From positions 744,001 through 808,000 of the forward strand of contig NZ_CP062501.1 of assembly GCF_014879975.1 (NCBI RefSeq): a DNA stretch of 64,000 bases, in the 5' to 3' direction. The notes beneath the pieces are model-generated. The model saw only the letters and a list, made by a program, of their open reading frames with translations, made no database searches and was not told where the DNA came from. Shown piece after piece: positions 35,159 through 43,471 of this stretch (its first letter is position 1; each line of letters opens with the position of its first letter). The translations under genes were made by a program, and so were the position numbers. The stretch comes from Vibrio bathopelagicus. Lineage in GTDB: Bacteria; Pseudomonadota; Gammaproteobacteria; Enterobacterales; Vibrionaceae.

Positions 35159-37513
35159 CTAACGGTTCTCAAAGCGATTGTAATCCAATAGGCCGAACTC
35201 AATCGGTTGGTCTTGTTGATACCAGCGATGGACTCGGTCACTGAACGGCCAGAATTCCGGAGAACTGCGTCGTACTGCAAACTTATCAAGCAACGCCACG
35301 TAGTTCTCTTCAGTGTTCAAACTTTGTAGCATTTTAACCAGAGTTGGAATCTCGCTCTCTTTCAGTGACAGGTAAGAGGCAGGATAGCTACCCACAACGC
35401 CTCGTACGAGCGTTAAGTCGTCATTAGCGAAATCACGGTTACCTTCTTCATTAAACAGGCTCGAAATGTTGCTGTGAGCGTTGTTGTGAATCATGGTAAA
35501 CAGTTGATCTTCGCCACTTTCGCCTTCAATCATGATCATCACTAATTGGGGAACATGACGTAGGCCTTCTCCCTTAATCAAACTTACTTGATTCAGCAGT
35601 GCTTCATTCTTCTGACTAAAGCCTGTTTCGACAATATCAAAACGATTATCCAGAACGGGTTCCAGCTTCTCTTTGATCATATCTAGCAGTTCACGCTTAG
35701 GATCGGCCGTTTTGTATACCACGCTAGTCGGTTGATCGAAAGGGGCAATATTACGCTGCAAGAAATCGCTCAATTGTACACTCTGATTTTGGTACCAGCT
35801 TGAGTGCTCAAGGTGGCGAATATCCTTAGGAAGAAGGGTTAAGAAGTTACTTTCACCCTCAAGACGCAAGAAGTCCATAAACATACGAGTCATCAGCTGG
35901 TGGCCAAAGTTTCCGTATACATCGAAGCCAGCAACAAGTAGATAGTGAATACGCTCGAGTAGGGCGTAATCAAGGATCCATGCGGTTTTAGGTTGTGGCC
36001 CAACGAGTCCTTGCACAACTGAAGCGCTGTCAAAGTGTCTGAATATGGTGAGTGCAGCGTTCGGGTTAGTGCCATTTCCGTCCCAAATGATGCCGGTGTC
36101 TAGGTTCACACCGCTTTTAAACCATTTGTTTGTGAAGTCTGACTTAGCATTTAGGTATCGTGCTTGCTGCTTTGAATAACGCACCCAGTTGGTCGCAGGG
36201 ACTGTGTTACTTTCCAACTCGCTTGGGAGTTTTAAGTTTTTCTTTTGGCTCGCGTAAAAGGCGTTAATTTCCGGTACATCGGCTTTCTCTGGATCAATAA
36301 AGAAAACCCAGAAGCGGTCATTAATCACATTGAGCGCAAGCTGACCACGACATACAGGCCCTTTTATGAACGCCATGATGGTGTTTTGCGCGTTATCCAA
36401 CATGAAGTTAAAACGAGAGTTAACAGGTAGAGCTTCAAACGAAGTCATTGGATTGGCTGCAACATCAACATCGTAGCTTGGCAGCTTGTCTACTGTGTAA
36501 TTGGCATCAACAAACCAAGTGTTCCAGTTTTGCAGACGCTCTTCGTTGAGGGCGAAAGGCATGTGTGTCTTGTCGACAATCGTGCCTTGCTCTGGAATAA
36601 GACGATAGTACACGCGTGGAACCTTTGGATCGTCATAAGGGCGACGAGTCGTGATCCGCTTAACTGGTTCGCCAGGAGGTGTCGCAGAACGAACGATCGA
36701 GAAGAAGCGTGTCGGCTGTCCTAAGTCAGAAAAATAAACGTGAGACAAAAACAGGTGCTCATAAATGTAACGAGCGGACAGCTGGCTCTTTCTCGAATTC
36801 TTGTTGAGGAATTTCTCATAGGTATCAACCAGCTCTTGCTCTGCCTCACTAAGAGGAATATGTTCGTTCATCAAAGCGCCATTTTCTAGCCAGCTCATCA
36901 AGGTCGCGTATTCAGCCTTGTCTAAGTTAGGCATCCCATAAGGCATCCCCCACGTTGGGTAATCTCTTTCGTATTGAGCGTACTCTTCGATAGTCGGACA
37001 CTGCTGGTCACGGTCGGTTGAAAAGTCAAAACCTTCTAACTGAGTCTGCTCGGGAAGCGGGTGATTTTCTTTCTGTATCAACATACGAGAAACAAGCCCT
37101 GCATCTAAGTTAGCGGTTGAATTCTGCATACGTTCGTTGAGCACGGGGTGGAAATCAGCCGCACGCCACTCTTGTGTTGTTAACGCATCTTCGAACAAGC
37201 GAGTTGGGGCAGAAGCCGTTAAGCGGGTGCCTTGATAAACGAGTGCCTTGCTCGCACCTCGGTCTATCCCTTCCACTGAAGACATCTTAAGTTGACAAGG
37301 TGCGTCGTAGCAGGCATGACAAACTACACATCGGTTATCAATGATCGGTTTAACTTCGTTGAGAAAGTGTTGCGCTTGAGCTGAAAGAATAGGGGTTTGG
37401 CGATCACGAACTTGTTGTTCACCAAACAGCTCATCGAAGTTTAAACCCGCGTAGACGGCACAACCTGAGAACACGCTGACAAGAGATAAAATGAAGAGCT
37501 TTTTCAAATTCAT
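35159..37513 (-). CDS. cti: Fatty acid cis/trans isomerase
   Basis: This 784-residue periplasmic haem protein isomerises cis to trans double bonds of membrane phospholipid fatty acids, which stiffens the membrane quickly under solvent or temperature stress. The N-terminus is a signal sequence ending VFSGC, so it may be anchored as a lipoprotein, although Phe at -3 is unusual for a lipobox. CVVCH (62-66) is the c-type haem site. Conserved Cti stretches include YPTWGMPYGMP (near 200) and LFLSHVYFSDL. Its length is slightly more than the Pseudomonas enzyme. It shares a terminator with torS. Confidence 0.93.
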   Translation of the reverse strand: MNLKKLFILSLVSVFSGCAVYAGLNFDELFGEQQVRDRQTPILSAQAQHFLNEVKPIIDNRCVVCHACYDAPCQLKMSSVEGIDRGASKALVYQGTRLTASAPTRLFEDALTTQEWRAADFHPVLNERMQNSTANLDAGLVSRMLIQKENHPLPEQTQLEGFDFSTDRDQQCPTIEEYAQYERDYPTWGMPYGMPNLDKAEYATLMSWLENGALMNEHIPLSEAEQELVDTYEKFLNKNSRKSQLSARYIYEHLFLSHVYFSDLGQPTRFFSIVRSATPPGEPVKRITTRRPYDDPKVPRVYYRLIPEQGTIVDKTHMPFALNEERLQNWNTWFVDANYTVDKLPSYDVDVAANPMTSFEALPVNSRFNFMLDNAQNTIMAFIKGPVCRGQLALNVINDRFWVFFIDPEKADVPEINAFYASQKKNLKLPSELESNTVPATNWVRYSKQQARYLNAKSDFTNKWFKSGVNLDTGIIWDGNGTNPNAALTIFRHFDSASVVQGLVGPQPKTAWILDYALLERIHYLLVAGFDVYGNFGHQLMTRMFMDFLRLEGESNFLTLLPKDIRHLEHSSWYQNQSVQLSDFLQRNIAPFDQPTSVVYKTADPKRELLDMIKEKLEPVLDNRFDIVETGFSQKNEALLNQVSLIKGEGLRHVPQLVMIMIEGESGEDQLFTMIHNNAHSNISSLFNEEGNRDFANDDLTLVRGVVGSYPASYLSLKESEIPTLVKMLQSLNTEENYVALLDKFAVRRSSPEFWPFSDRVHRWYQQDQPIEFGLLDYNRFENR

Positions 37514-37659
37514 ACGTACTTAGATATTAGGCATTTTTTCTAATTATATCGAAAATGATTGAAAATGCTCATGTTCTGATAATTTTGTAGACAAGATCTC
37601 TATAGGACTGAGTGATTCAGTAGGCTTAGCAGCGAGCATAGAGCCCAGCTGGGGTAGGC

Positions 37660-39324
37660 TTACTGATTAACGTAACAAACAGAGAAGGGGACTGACAGTC
37701 GCTCAAATTCCTTTATCCAGCGCCACTGGTTATCTTGTAATTTGTCGCCTGGGCCTTTGACCTCAATCCATTGAAATTCGCCCCCCTTAAACGCAATCAA
37801 ATCCGGCATCCCAGTTCGGAATAGTTTTAAATCACCCAATATCACCTTAAAGAGATCGACAACTAGGCGCTTAGGAATCGAAGCTATACTGTGTTCGATA
37901 AGCGACTTAGGGAAATGATTCCAATGAACAAAGGGGTTAGCAATACCGTGTTTTTGGTCGTAGATATCAAGCAAGTGATTTAGCCCGTACTCGGATATGG
38001 TTTGAAACACGGATTTGATTGGGGCTGCTCGTTTGTCTACGAAATCTGGATGGTACAGATCCAGTGGTCGATGTTGGTAGCGATTGATAAAGGCGCCTTC
38101 AACGTCTGAGAAAATTACATCCCAGAAAGCCAAACCAAACAAGCCACACAGAAAACTGTTTTCAGAAAAGTAGACATCCCAGCCTTGGTTCTCAAAATGC
38201 TGCTTTACTGCAAGCTCAACTCTCGTTTGGCTTAGATCTAACTCCAGCTTTATCTGCTCACAAGTTGGTTTTGAAGCGCGTGGAACCTTGTGTCCCTGTC
38301 TGCGTAATAACCTCTGATCAAGCTTAGCGGCGACCTCTAGTTCAGATACATCGGATGGATTGGCTTTCATTTGCGTGACAATGTCACACATCAAGTCTAA
38401 CTCACCTTGTTTGTCATAGATGCGTGCAAGTCGTTCTCTGCTCGGAGGAAGTACAGATTGTTTGAACCAAAAGACAGCTTGGTCGTTTTGGTTAAGCCTT
38501 TCTAGATCGCGTGCAATATCGTTGATCAAACGCGATCGTTTTCTGGCTATACCTTTGTGCTTTGACTCAGAAGGTACCGATTGTAAAAGATGTTCAAGAA
38601 ACTCAGGGTCTTTACGATCACCCTCAGAATATTGGCGTTGAATATCGCGCATCTGGATCTGTTGATTGAGCTGTTCTCTGGAGGTGAAGAAACGGCGCTG
38701 TTTGCTTAACGGGTAGTTTTCGAAGGTGTTGAGTCCAAGATCGCTAAGAACGAATTGGCTTAGGTCTTGATAAGTATTGGCGAAGAAGAGTAGCAGCAAT
38801 ACATCAATAACTTCAGATTCGACAACGTAGATGCAGTCAAAGAGTAGGCTTTTAAATTGTTCGAAAGGTTGCTGATCAAGCAATAACAATAGCTCATCTT
38901 TCTTGGCTGATCTGTTGCTCTGAAGGGCGGGGAATGCGCTCAATAACTCAGGTTTAGTGAGCAAGTGTAATCCGATTTCGAGATCAGTGATGACGAGGTT
39001 ATGTTGTTCAGTTGGGTGACTTAACGTAACGAAGCTCGATGCATTTAGCTCTTGTAGGGCGCTTTTTAGATTTGGAATCTCAACATAACTGAGTTTATCA
39101 CTTCGAAACCAGCAGCCCTTGCGAGAAAGTAAACGAACCATTAAACACTGGCTTGCAATTGAAAGACGTTTGTATTCAGACAACCAACGGCATTCATCGT
39201 CACTAAGAAGATCGGGGTAGAGCGTTTGAGCGTGTTCAATCAGTCGATTGAAGTTGTCGAGATAATAAGTAGGAGAGAGCTGAGGAGTGGTTTCTATCGT
39301 CAATGGGTTAGTCGCTTGATACAA
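37660..39324 (-). CDS. FAN1-type structure-specific nuclease (VRR-NUC)
   Basis: The 554-residue protein resembles the bacterial homologue of eukaryotic FAN1, as in Pseudomonas. The N-terminal part (SPTYYLDNFNRLIEHAQTLY) matches that family. A SAP/TPR-like helical middle contains basic repeats. The C-terminal VRR-NUC domain has GMPDLIAF (Asp508), WIEVKGPGD (Glu521, Lys523) and LQDNQWRWI. These are metal-dependent nucleases acting on 5' flaps and interstrand crosslinks. The start is uncertain: TTG at 39324 or 39303. The first overlaps the T-tract of the upstream gene's terminator. No ATG is available. Confidence 0.85.
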   Translation of the reverse strand: MYQATNPLTIETTPQLSPTYYLDNFNRLIEHAQTLYPDLLSDDECRWLSEYKRLSIASQCLMVRLLSRKGCWFRSDKLSYVEIPNLKSALQELNASSFVTLSHPTEQHNLVITDLEIGLHLLTKPELLSAFPALQSNRSAKKDELLLLLDQQPFEQFKSLLFDCIYVVESEVIDVLLLLFFANTYQDLSQFVLSDLGLNTFENYPLSKQRRFFTSREQLNQQIQMRDIQRQYSEGDRKDPEFLEHLLQSVPSESKHKGIARKRSRLINDIARDLERLNQNDQAVFWFKQSVLPPSRERLARIYDKQGELDLMCDIVTQMKANPSDVSELEVAAKLDQRLLRRQGHKVPRASKPTCEQIKLELDLSQTRVELAVKQHFENQGWDVYFSENSFLCGLFGLAFWDVIFSDVEGAFINRYQHRPLDLYHPDFVDKRAAPIKSVFQTISEYGLNHLLDIYDQKHGIANPFVHWNHFPKSLIEHSIASIPKRLVVDLFKVILGDLKLFRTGMPDLIAFKGGEFQWIEVKGPGDKLQDNQWRWIKEFERLSVPFSVCYVNQ

Positions 39325-39353
39325 AAAGAGCCTAACCCTAAGGTTAAGCTCTT
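39321..39353 (-). terminator. Terminator of MFS gene, overlapping the start of the FAN1-type gene
   Basis: AAGAGCCTAACC (39326-39337) pairs with GGTTAAGCTCTT (39342-39353) with one wobble pair around CTAA. On the minus strand a T-tract follows, and the TTG start of the next gene lies in it. Confidence 0.82.
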
Positions 39354-39381
39354 CAGTAACAAATTCAATCTTTTCTGACGA

Positions 39382-40620
39382 TTAAGCTTGAGATGCTTTC
39401 AGTTCAGAAACTTTAGCTTCAGAGATAGGCTTAGTGATGATTGCTAGAACAATACACACTGCCATCATAGCTGCAGAGATTGTGTACGCTAGGCTGTAAC
39501 CTTCGCCATTTGTCATTGAGTAACCAACAACCGCTGCGCCGATAGCACCGCCGATACCCCATGCCGTGTAAAGCACGCCGTAGTTAGTACCGTAGTTTTT
39601 CAGGCCGTAGAATTCAGCAGTTAGTGTTGGGAATACTGCTAGAAGCGTACCGTAACCAACAGCTGCGATAGCCGTACCAATGATTAGCGTGAATTCAGAG
39701 TTGAACGTAGCGAATAGAGCCATGTTCGCGCCTTGAAGGATGAACGCTAGAAGTAGAGTACGTACGCCACCGATTTTATCTGCAAGCATACCAGCAGCAA
39801 CACGGCCGCCCGAGTTGAATACAGCAAGGATAGACGCTAGGTAAACTGCGTTTGGTAGGTTCGCTTGAACGCTAGCAATCGTAGTGATGTTACCGATGAT
39901 CATAAGACCAACAGAAGCAGCAAATGCGTACATGATCCATAGAGAGTAGAACTGAGGAGTCTTCAGCATTACTTTCCAAGTTAGGTCTTCAGTCTTCTTA
40001 ACCGCTTTAGGTGCTTGGCCTTCTTTTACTTTAGGCTCAGCTGGCGTGTAATCCGCTGGTGGGTTGCTGATGGTTGCTGCTAGAGGTACTGCAATTGCAA
40101 GTACGCCAACACCAAGAATCATAAAGCTTGTTTGGATACCCATGCTATCGATAAGCGCAGAAGTGAGTGGTGCTAGGTAAATAGCAGCAAGACCAAAGCC
40201 TGCAGCGATTAGACCGTTAACCATACCTTTCTTAGAAGAATGGAACCATTTCATTGCTGATGGAGAAAGACATGCGTAACCGAAGCCGATACCAGCACCT
40301 GTCATCACACCAAACGTTAGGTTTAGCATCATAGGAGTCGTAGCGAAACCAGAAGCAATCATACCAAGGCCAGTAAGTGCTGTACCTAGGATAAGAATCT
40401 TACGTGGACCCATACGGTCTTGTAGGATGCCTGCAACAAGAAGACAAACAGAGAATGTGATAGTTGCAATAGCGTAAGGTGAAGATGCTTCAGCAGCACT
40501 CCAACCAGCTTCAGTGACTAGCGCCTTGTTAAATACACTCCAAGCATACAGGATGCCAAGACAAAGGTTGATACAGAAGCCTGCTAGCAGGATACGTGAT
40601 GCTTTATCAATCTTGCTCAT
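39382..40620 (-). CDS. MFS transporter, oxalate/formate antiporter-like family
   Basis: The 412-residue protein has twelve spans in two blocks, with the cytosolic loop near residues 185-220 rich in Lys, Glu and Pro. The first span (ILLAGFCINLCLGILYAWSVF), DRMGPRKILI and GAGIGFGYACLSPSAMKWF are typical of the OFA (oxalate:formate antiporter/YhjX) branch. The substrate is a small carboxylate at best; it cannot be read from sequence. The start ATG has a GAGAA site. It is strongly terminated. The divergent promoter region on its left edge also serves the 41045 gene. Confidence 0.85.
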   Translation of the reverse strand: MSKIDKASRILLAGFCINLCLGILYAWSVFNKALVTEAGWSAAEASSPYAIATITFSVCLLVAGILQDRMGPRKILILGTALTGLGMIASGFATTPMMLNLTFGVMTGAGIGFGYACLSPSAMKWFHSSKKGMVNGLIAAGFGLAAIYLAPLTSALIDSMGIQTSFMILGVGVLAIAVPLAATISNPPADYTPAEPKVKEGQAPKAVKKTEDLTWKVMLKTPQFYSLWIMYAFAASVGLMIIGNITTIASVQANLPNAVYLASILAVFNSGGRVAAGMLADKIGGVRTLLLAFILQGANMALFATFNSEFTLIIGTAIAAVGYGTLLAVFPTLTAEFYGLKNYGTNYGVLYTAWGIGGAIGAAVVGYSMTNGEGYSLAYTISAAMMAVCIVLAIITKPISEAKVSELKASQA

Positions 40621-41044
40621 TTTTATTCTCAGTTTTGTCGTTGGTCAGTGGTGAGCCACTTAACTAATGACGGGTTATTGTGATTGTTTCTTCAAAATTA
40701 GTTTGCGTTTATCAACAGACAGCGCAAAAGAGCGCGGATTATAACCAATAAAAATGTGATTGGAATCTCTTTTTCCATTTTTGGTAAATAAACTCAAACT
40801 TGTTAATGGGTTGTTTTTTATTGGTTTTGCAATTGTGTTTAATACCTTTCCATTTTGTTCTTTTTTCACGTGGCGGGCTTATTTTCTAAGGGATTCTTCG
40901 ATAAGTATTTCTGAATGGCCACGTATTCCGTGCGGATATCACAGAGTTACGAATTATTTTAAATATTTTCTAAGGTTAATTTTGTGTAACAAAATAAATC
41001 AAAATGGAGCTTTGTCCATATGAGACAAGGAGTAACGGAGTTTT
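40621..41044. other. AT-rich divergent promoter region
   Basis: About 424 bp separate the MFS gene and the 44-residue membrane protein gene. ACGTGGC and GCCACGT form distant inverted repeats (40868 and 40918). TTGTC/GACAA arms (41012-41028) straddle the ribosome site of the small gene. No other gene is supported. Confidence 0.4.
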
Positions 41045-41179
41045 ATGAAAAACAAAATGTTAACCATTTGTTGCAAGTGGTTTTTAATGGCACTTTTGCT
41101 TACATTTTGTTCGATTGGAGGGGTTGTGTTGTTGAGAAAAAGTGGGAAAATAGTGCGCAAACTGAGATTCCAAATTTGA
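41045..41179 (+). CDS. 44-residue single-span membrane protein
   Basis: The frame encodes MKNKMLTICCKWFLMALLLT followed by FCSIGGVVLL and a basic tail. One hydrophobic span (about 6-30) with basic residues on both sides. The ribosome sites AAGGAG (41027-41032) and GGAG lie before ATG. A competing frame of 83 codons overlaps it (41020-41271) but has less membrane-like composition and continues into the next gene. It lies 36 bp before the 126-residue membrane protein gene and probably shares its transcript. The function is unknown. Confidence 0.5.
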   Translation: MKNKMLTICCKWFLMALLLTFCSIGGVVLLRKSGKIVRKLRFQI

Positions 41180-41215
41180 AAGGATGCGTTTCCAACTTAT
41201 GGCGAGGCGAGTATT

Positions 41216-41596
41216 ATGAAACTGTTTTTAATTCTATTGATGTCAATTTCTGGTGGTTTAGCGGCAGCTGACCATATCCACTCTTTCTTGTTTGGCTTCT
41301 ATATTGCTGCATTGGCAGTAGGTAGTTGCTATTGGTTAGCTTTCCGTAGCACGCGTTTCCCACAGTTGGCTTTAATGCTATTGATGTGTGGTTTTTTCGC
41401 GAAAATTGCAGTGACGGTTATCGGTGTTTCTTGGGGCATTTCGAACGATATTATTCAATCGCCGTTCATTTTCTCATTGTCATACCTGTTCTTCTTAGTG
41501 GTTGTGTCTTACGTTTGGTTTACATACCGCGATAAGTTGATTCTAAAAAAACGCGCTAAGCAGGTAGAAGAGTCTCGCAAGGAAGCAGCAGCTTAA
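41216..41596 (+). CDS. Four-span membrane protein of unknown function
   Basis: The 126-residue protein has hydrophobic spans near residues 1-20, 24-42, 50-72 and 85-105 and a basic, charged C-terminal tail (RDKLILKKRAKQVEESRKEAAA). The first span could be read as a signal peptide (SGGLAAA), but the rest is membrane-embedded anyway. Met1 follows GGCGAG. I do not recognise a family. It is the last gene before a strong terminator and probably in operon with the 44-residue protein. Confidence 0.7.
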   Translation: MKLFLILLMSISGGLAAADHIHSFLFGFYIAALAVGSCYWLAFRSTRFPQLALMLLMCGFFAKIAVTVIGVSWGISNDIIQSPFIFSLSYLFFLVVVSYVWFTYRDKLILKKRAKQVEESRKEAAA

Positions 41597-41619
41597 TTGC
41601 AGTACTAATACAGAATTCT

Positions 41620-41649
41620 AAAAAGAGCTTTCTTCGGAAGGCTCTTTTT
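41620..41649 (+). terminator. Terminator with UUCG tetraloop
   Basis: The stem AAAAGAGCTTTC (41621-41632) with the right arm from 41637 closes the stable tetraloop C(TTCG)G. A T-run ends it. Confidence 0.93.
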
Positions 41650-41690
41650 GATCGTGTCTTCGTTAACTCTATTTTTGGTTATGACGGCAG

Positions 41691-41729
41691 ATAAAAGAAA
41701 CCCCAGTATGGTGACATGCTGGGGTTTCT
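41691..41729 (-). terminator. Terminator of yajD
   Basis: AGAAACCCCAGTAT (41696-41709) pairs with ATGCTGGGGTTTCT (41716-41729) with one wobble. The minus-strand T-tract is the complement of ATAAAA on the left. Confidence 0.88.
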
Positions 41730-41768
41730 TATTATTCGAACGACTCGTTTTTACAAAGAGGGAAGCTC

Positions 41769-42113
41769 TTACTTCTTCATCAACTTCGCTAGGTCGGCGA
41801 AAGGGTTGTGCGTCGCTGATTGGTGGTCGTCTAAACGAGCCTTGGCATCAACGCCGTAACGATCATGGTCAGTGTATTTTGAATGCTCATGATCGTGACA
41901 GTATAGGCACAATAGCTCCCAGTTACTTCCGTCTTCAGGGTTGTTTGTATGGTCGTGATCCACGTGGTGAACAGTAAGCTCTCTCAAGTTTGAGTAAACA
42001 AATTCACGCGCACATTTACCACAAACCCATGGGTAGAGTTTTAGTGCTTTTTCACGGTAGCCTTTCTCTTGGCGAGCGTACGCTGCACTCGAGCCTGTGT
42101 AATCAGAAGACAT
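41769..42113 (-). CDS. yajD: HNH nuclease-family protein YajD
   Basis: The 114-residue protein matches E. coli YajD (115 residues) over the segments KALKLYPWVCGKCAREFVYS and RELTVHHVDHDHTNNPEDGS. The HNH core is HHVDHDH with zinc cysteines in CGKC and CLYC. It is presumed a DNA-binding or nuclease protein; a physiological substrate is not known to me. The start at 42113 has AAGGAT upstream; a TTG two codons earlier also opens the frame. It is monocistronic. Confidence 0.94.
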   Translation of the reverse strand: MSSDYTGSSAAYARQEKGYREKALKLYPWVCGKCAREFVYSNLRELTVHHVDHDHTNNPEDGSNWELLCLYCHDHEHSKYTDHDRYGVDAKARLDDHQSATHNPFADLAKLMKK

Positions 42114-42388
42114 TGCCAAATCCTTATCAATTGTAATCCTCCGATTTTATCACAGCTTTCTTGAAGCTGTAGGAATGTCGTCGCTAAATCATGCTTCGCA
42201 CTAACCAACATTAAGTGGGGGCTTAAGCGATCACTTGTCTTTTGCCTGATCCATCTCTTCACGCAGGTTATGTCTTTCTGGAATAAGCCATGCTTAACAG
42301 TTTGAAAATAAATCGTATTCAGGGGTTTTAACCACAGACATGTGACCTAATATCAGTTTGTGAGACCCTATATTAATAAGGAAATATC

Positions 42389-43246
42389 ATGTCAGAACAA
42401 TACACTCCGCCAAAAGTTTGGGTTAACGATACCGATGGTGGAAACAAATGGGCAAACATCAATAGTCCTGAATCTGGCGCTCGGTTTGAGAAAGAGCTTC
42501 CTGTTGGTGACCATGCTTTCCAATTGTATTCTCTTGGCACACCTAATGGTCAGAAAGTCACTATCTTGCTTGAAGAGTTGTTAGCGGCAGGTGTTAAAGA
42601 AGCTGAATATGATGCGTACTTGATCAACATCGGTGAGGCTGAACAGTTCTCCTCTGGCTTTGTTGGAGTGAATCCAAACTCTAAAATACCAGCTCTTGTT
42701 GATAAATCTGGAGCTGAAGACGTTAATGTTTTCGAGTCAGCTTCTATCTTGATGCATCTAGCAGAAAAATTTGGTCACTTTTTACCAAAAGAAGGGGCGT
42801 CAAGAACGCAAACTATCAACTGGTTATTCTGGGCACAAGGTTCAGCACCATTCCTAGGTGGCGGCTTTGGTCACTTCTACGCTTACGCAGATGAAAAGCA
42901 AGAATACCCAATTAACCGTTTTGCGATGGAAGCTAAGCGTCAGCTAGACGTGTTAGACAAACAGCTCGCAAATAACACATTTGTGGCGGGTGAAGAGCTA
43001 AGCATTGCTGATATCGCGATTTGGCCTTGGTATGGCAACCTTGTGCTAGGCAAAATCTACGATGCAGCTGAGTTTCTGCAGGTTGAGTCTTACACCAACG
43101 TTGTGCGCTGGGCGAAGCAACTAGAAGCGCGAGAAGGCTTCCAACGAGGTCGAGTGGTTAACCGTTCATTTGGCGAAGAGTGGGAGCAAGTACCAGAGCG
43201 CCATTCTGCAGAAGACATTGATAAAGTTTTGAAACTAAAGCCGTAA
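42389..43246 (+). CDS. yghU: YghU glutathione S-transferase-like protein
   Basis: The 285-residue protein has an N-terminal thioredoxin-like domain with YSLGTPNGQKVTILLEELL (near 47-66), VNPNSKIPAL and the FESASILMHLAEKFG helix. A C-terminal all-helical GST domain follows with NWLFWAQGSAPFLGGGFGHF. The whole length follows E. coli YghU (288 residues), a GST-like protein with disulfide-bond reductase activity toward organic hydroperoxides. The ribosome site AAGGAAATATC precedes ATG. It is monocistronic, with its own terminator. Confidence 0.95.
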   Translation: MSEQYTPPKVWVNDTDGGNKWANINSPESGARFEKELPVGDHAFQLYSLGTPNGQKVTILLEELLAAGVKEAEYDAYLINIGEAEQFSSGFVGVNPNSKIPALVDKSGAEDVNVFESASILMHLAEKFGHFLPKEGASRTQTINWLFWAQGSAPFLGGGFGHFYAYADEKQEYPINRFAMEAKRQLDVLDKQLANNTFVAGEELSIADIAIWPWYGNLVLGKIYDAAEFLQVESYTNVVRWAKQLEAREGFQRGRVVNRSFGEEWEQVPERHSAEDIDKVLKLKP

Positions 43247-43282
43247 TCTCTATATAGTTAGTTCTATATATCGTTAGATAAG

Positions 43283-43319
43283 AAGCGCCATATATCGTTT
43301 TGTATATGGCGCTTTTTTG
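43283..43319 (+). terminator. Terminator of yghU
   Basis: AAGCGCCATATA (43283-43294) pairs perfectly with TATATGGCGCTT (43303-43314), followed by six T. Confidence 0.93.
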
Positions 43320-43471
43320 ATCCTGCTACTTGGCAAATTGATTCAAATTTAAAGTTATTATTACAGATTGGTAAAAGTGATTTTATTTAAATTGGGATTA
43401 TCATTGATTCTGTTATAAATATAATGCGCTCCATCAGAAAGATTTTGCCTTTAGGCATGGTGGGTAAGCGA

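Noticed and set aside
41020..41271. 83-codon plus-strand frame overlapping the 44- and 126-residue membrane protein genes
   Set aside because: It covers two better-supported frames and its residues show no domain or membrane pattern.
42041..42262. 73-codon minus-strand frame overlapping the start of yajD
   Set aside because: No ribosome site and out of frame with yajD, whose family match is clear.
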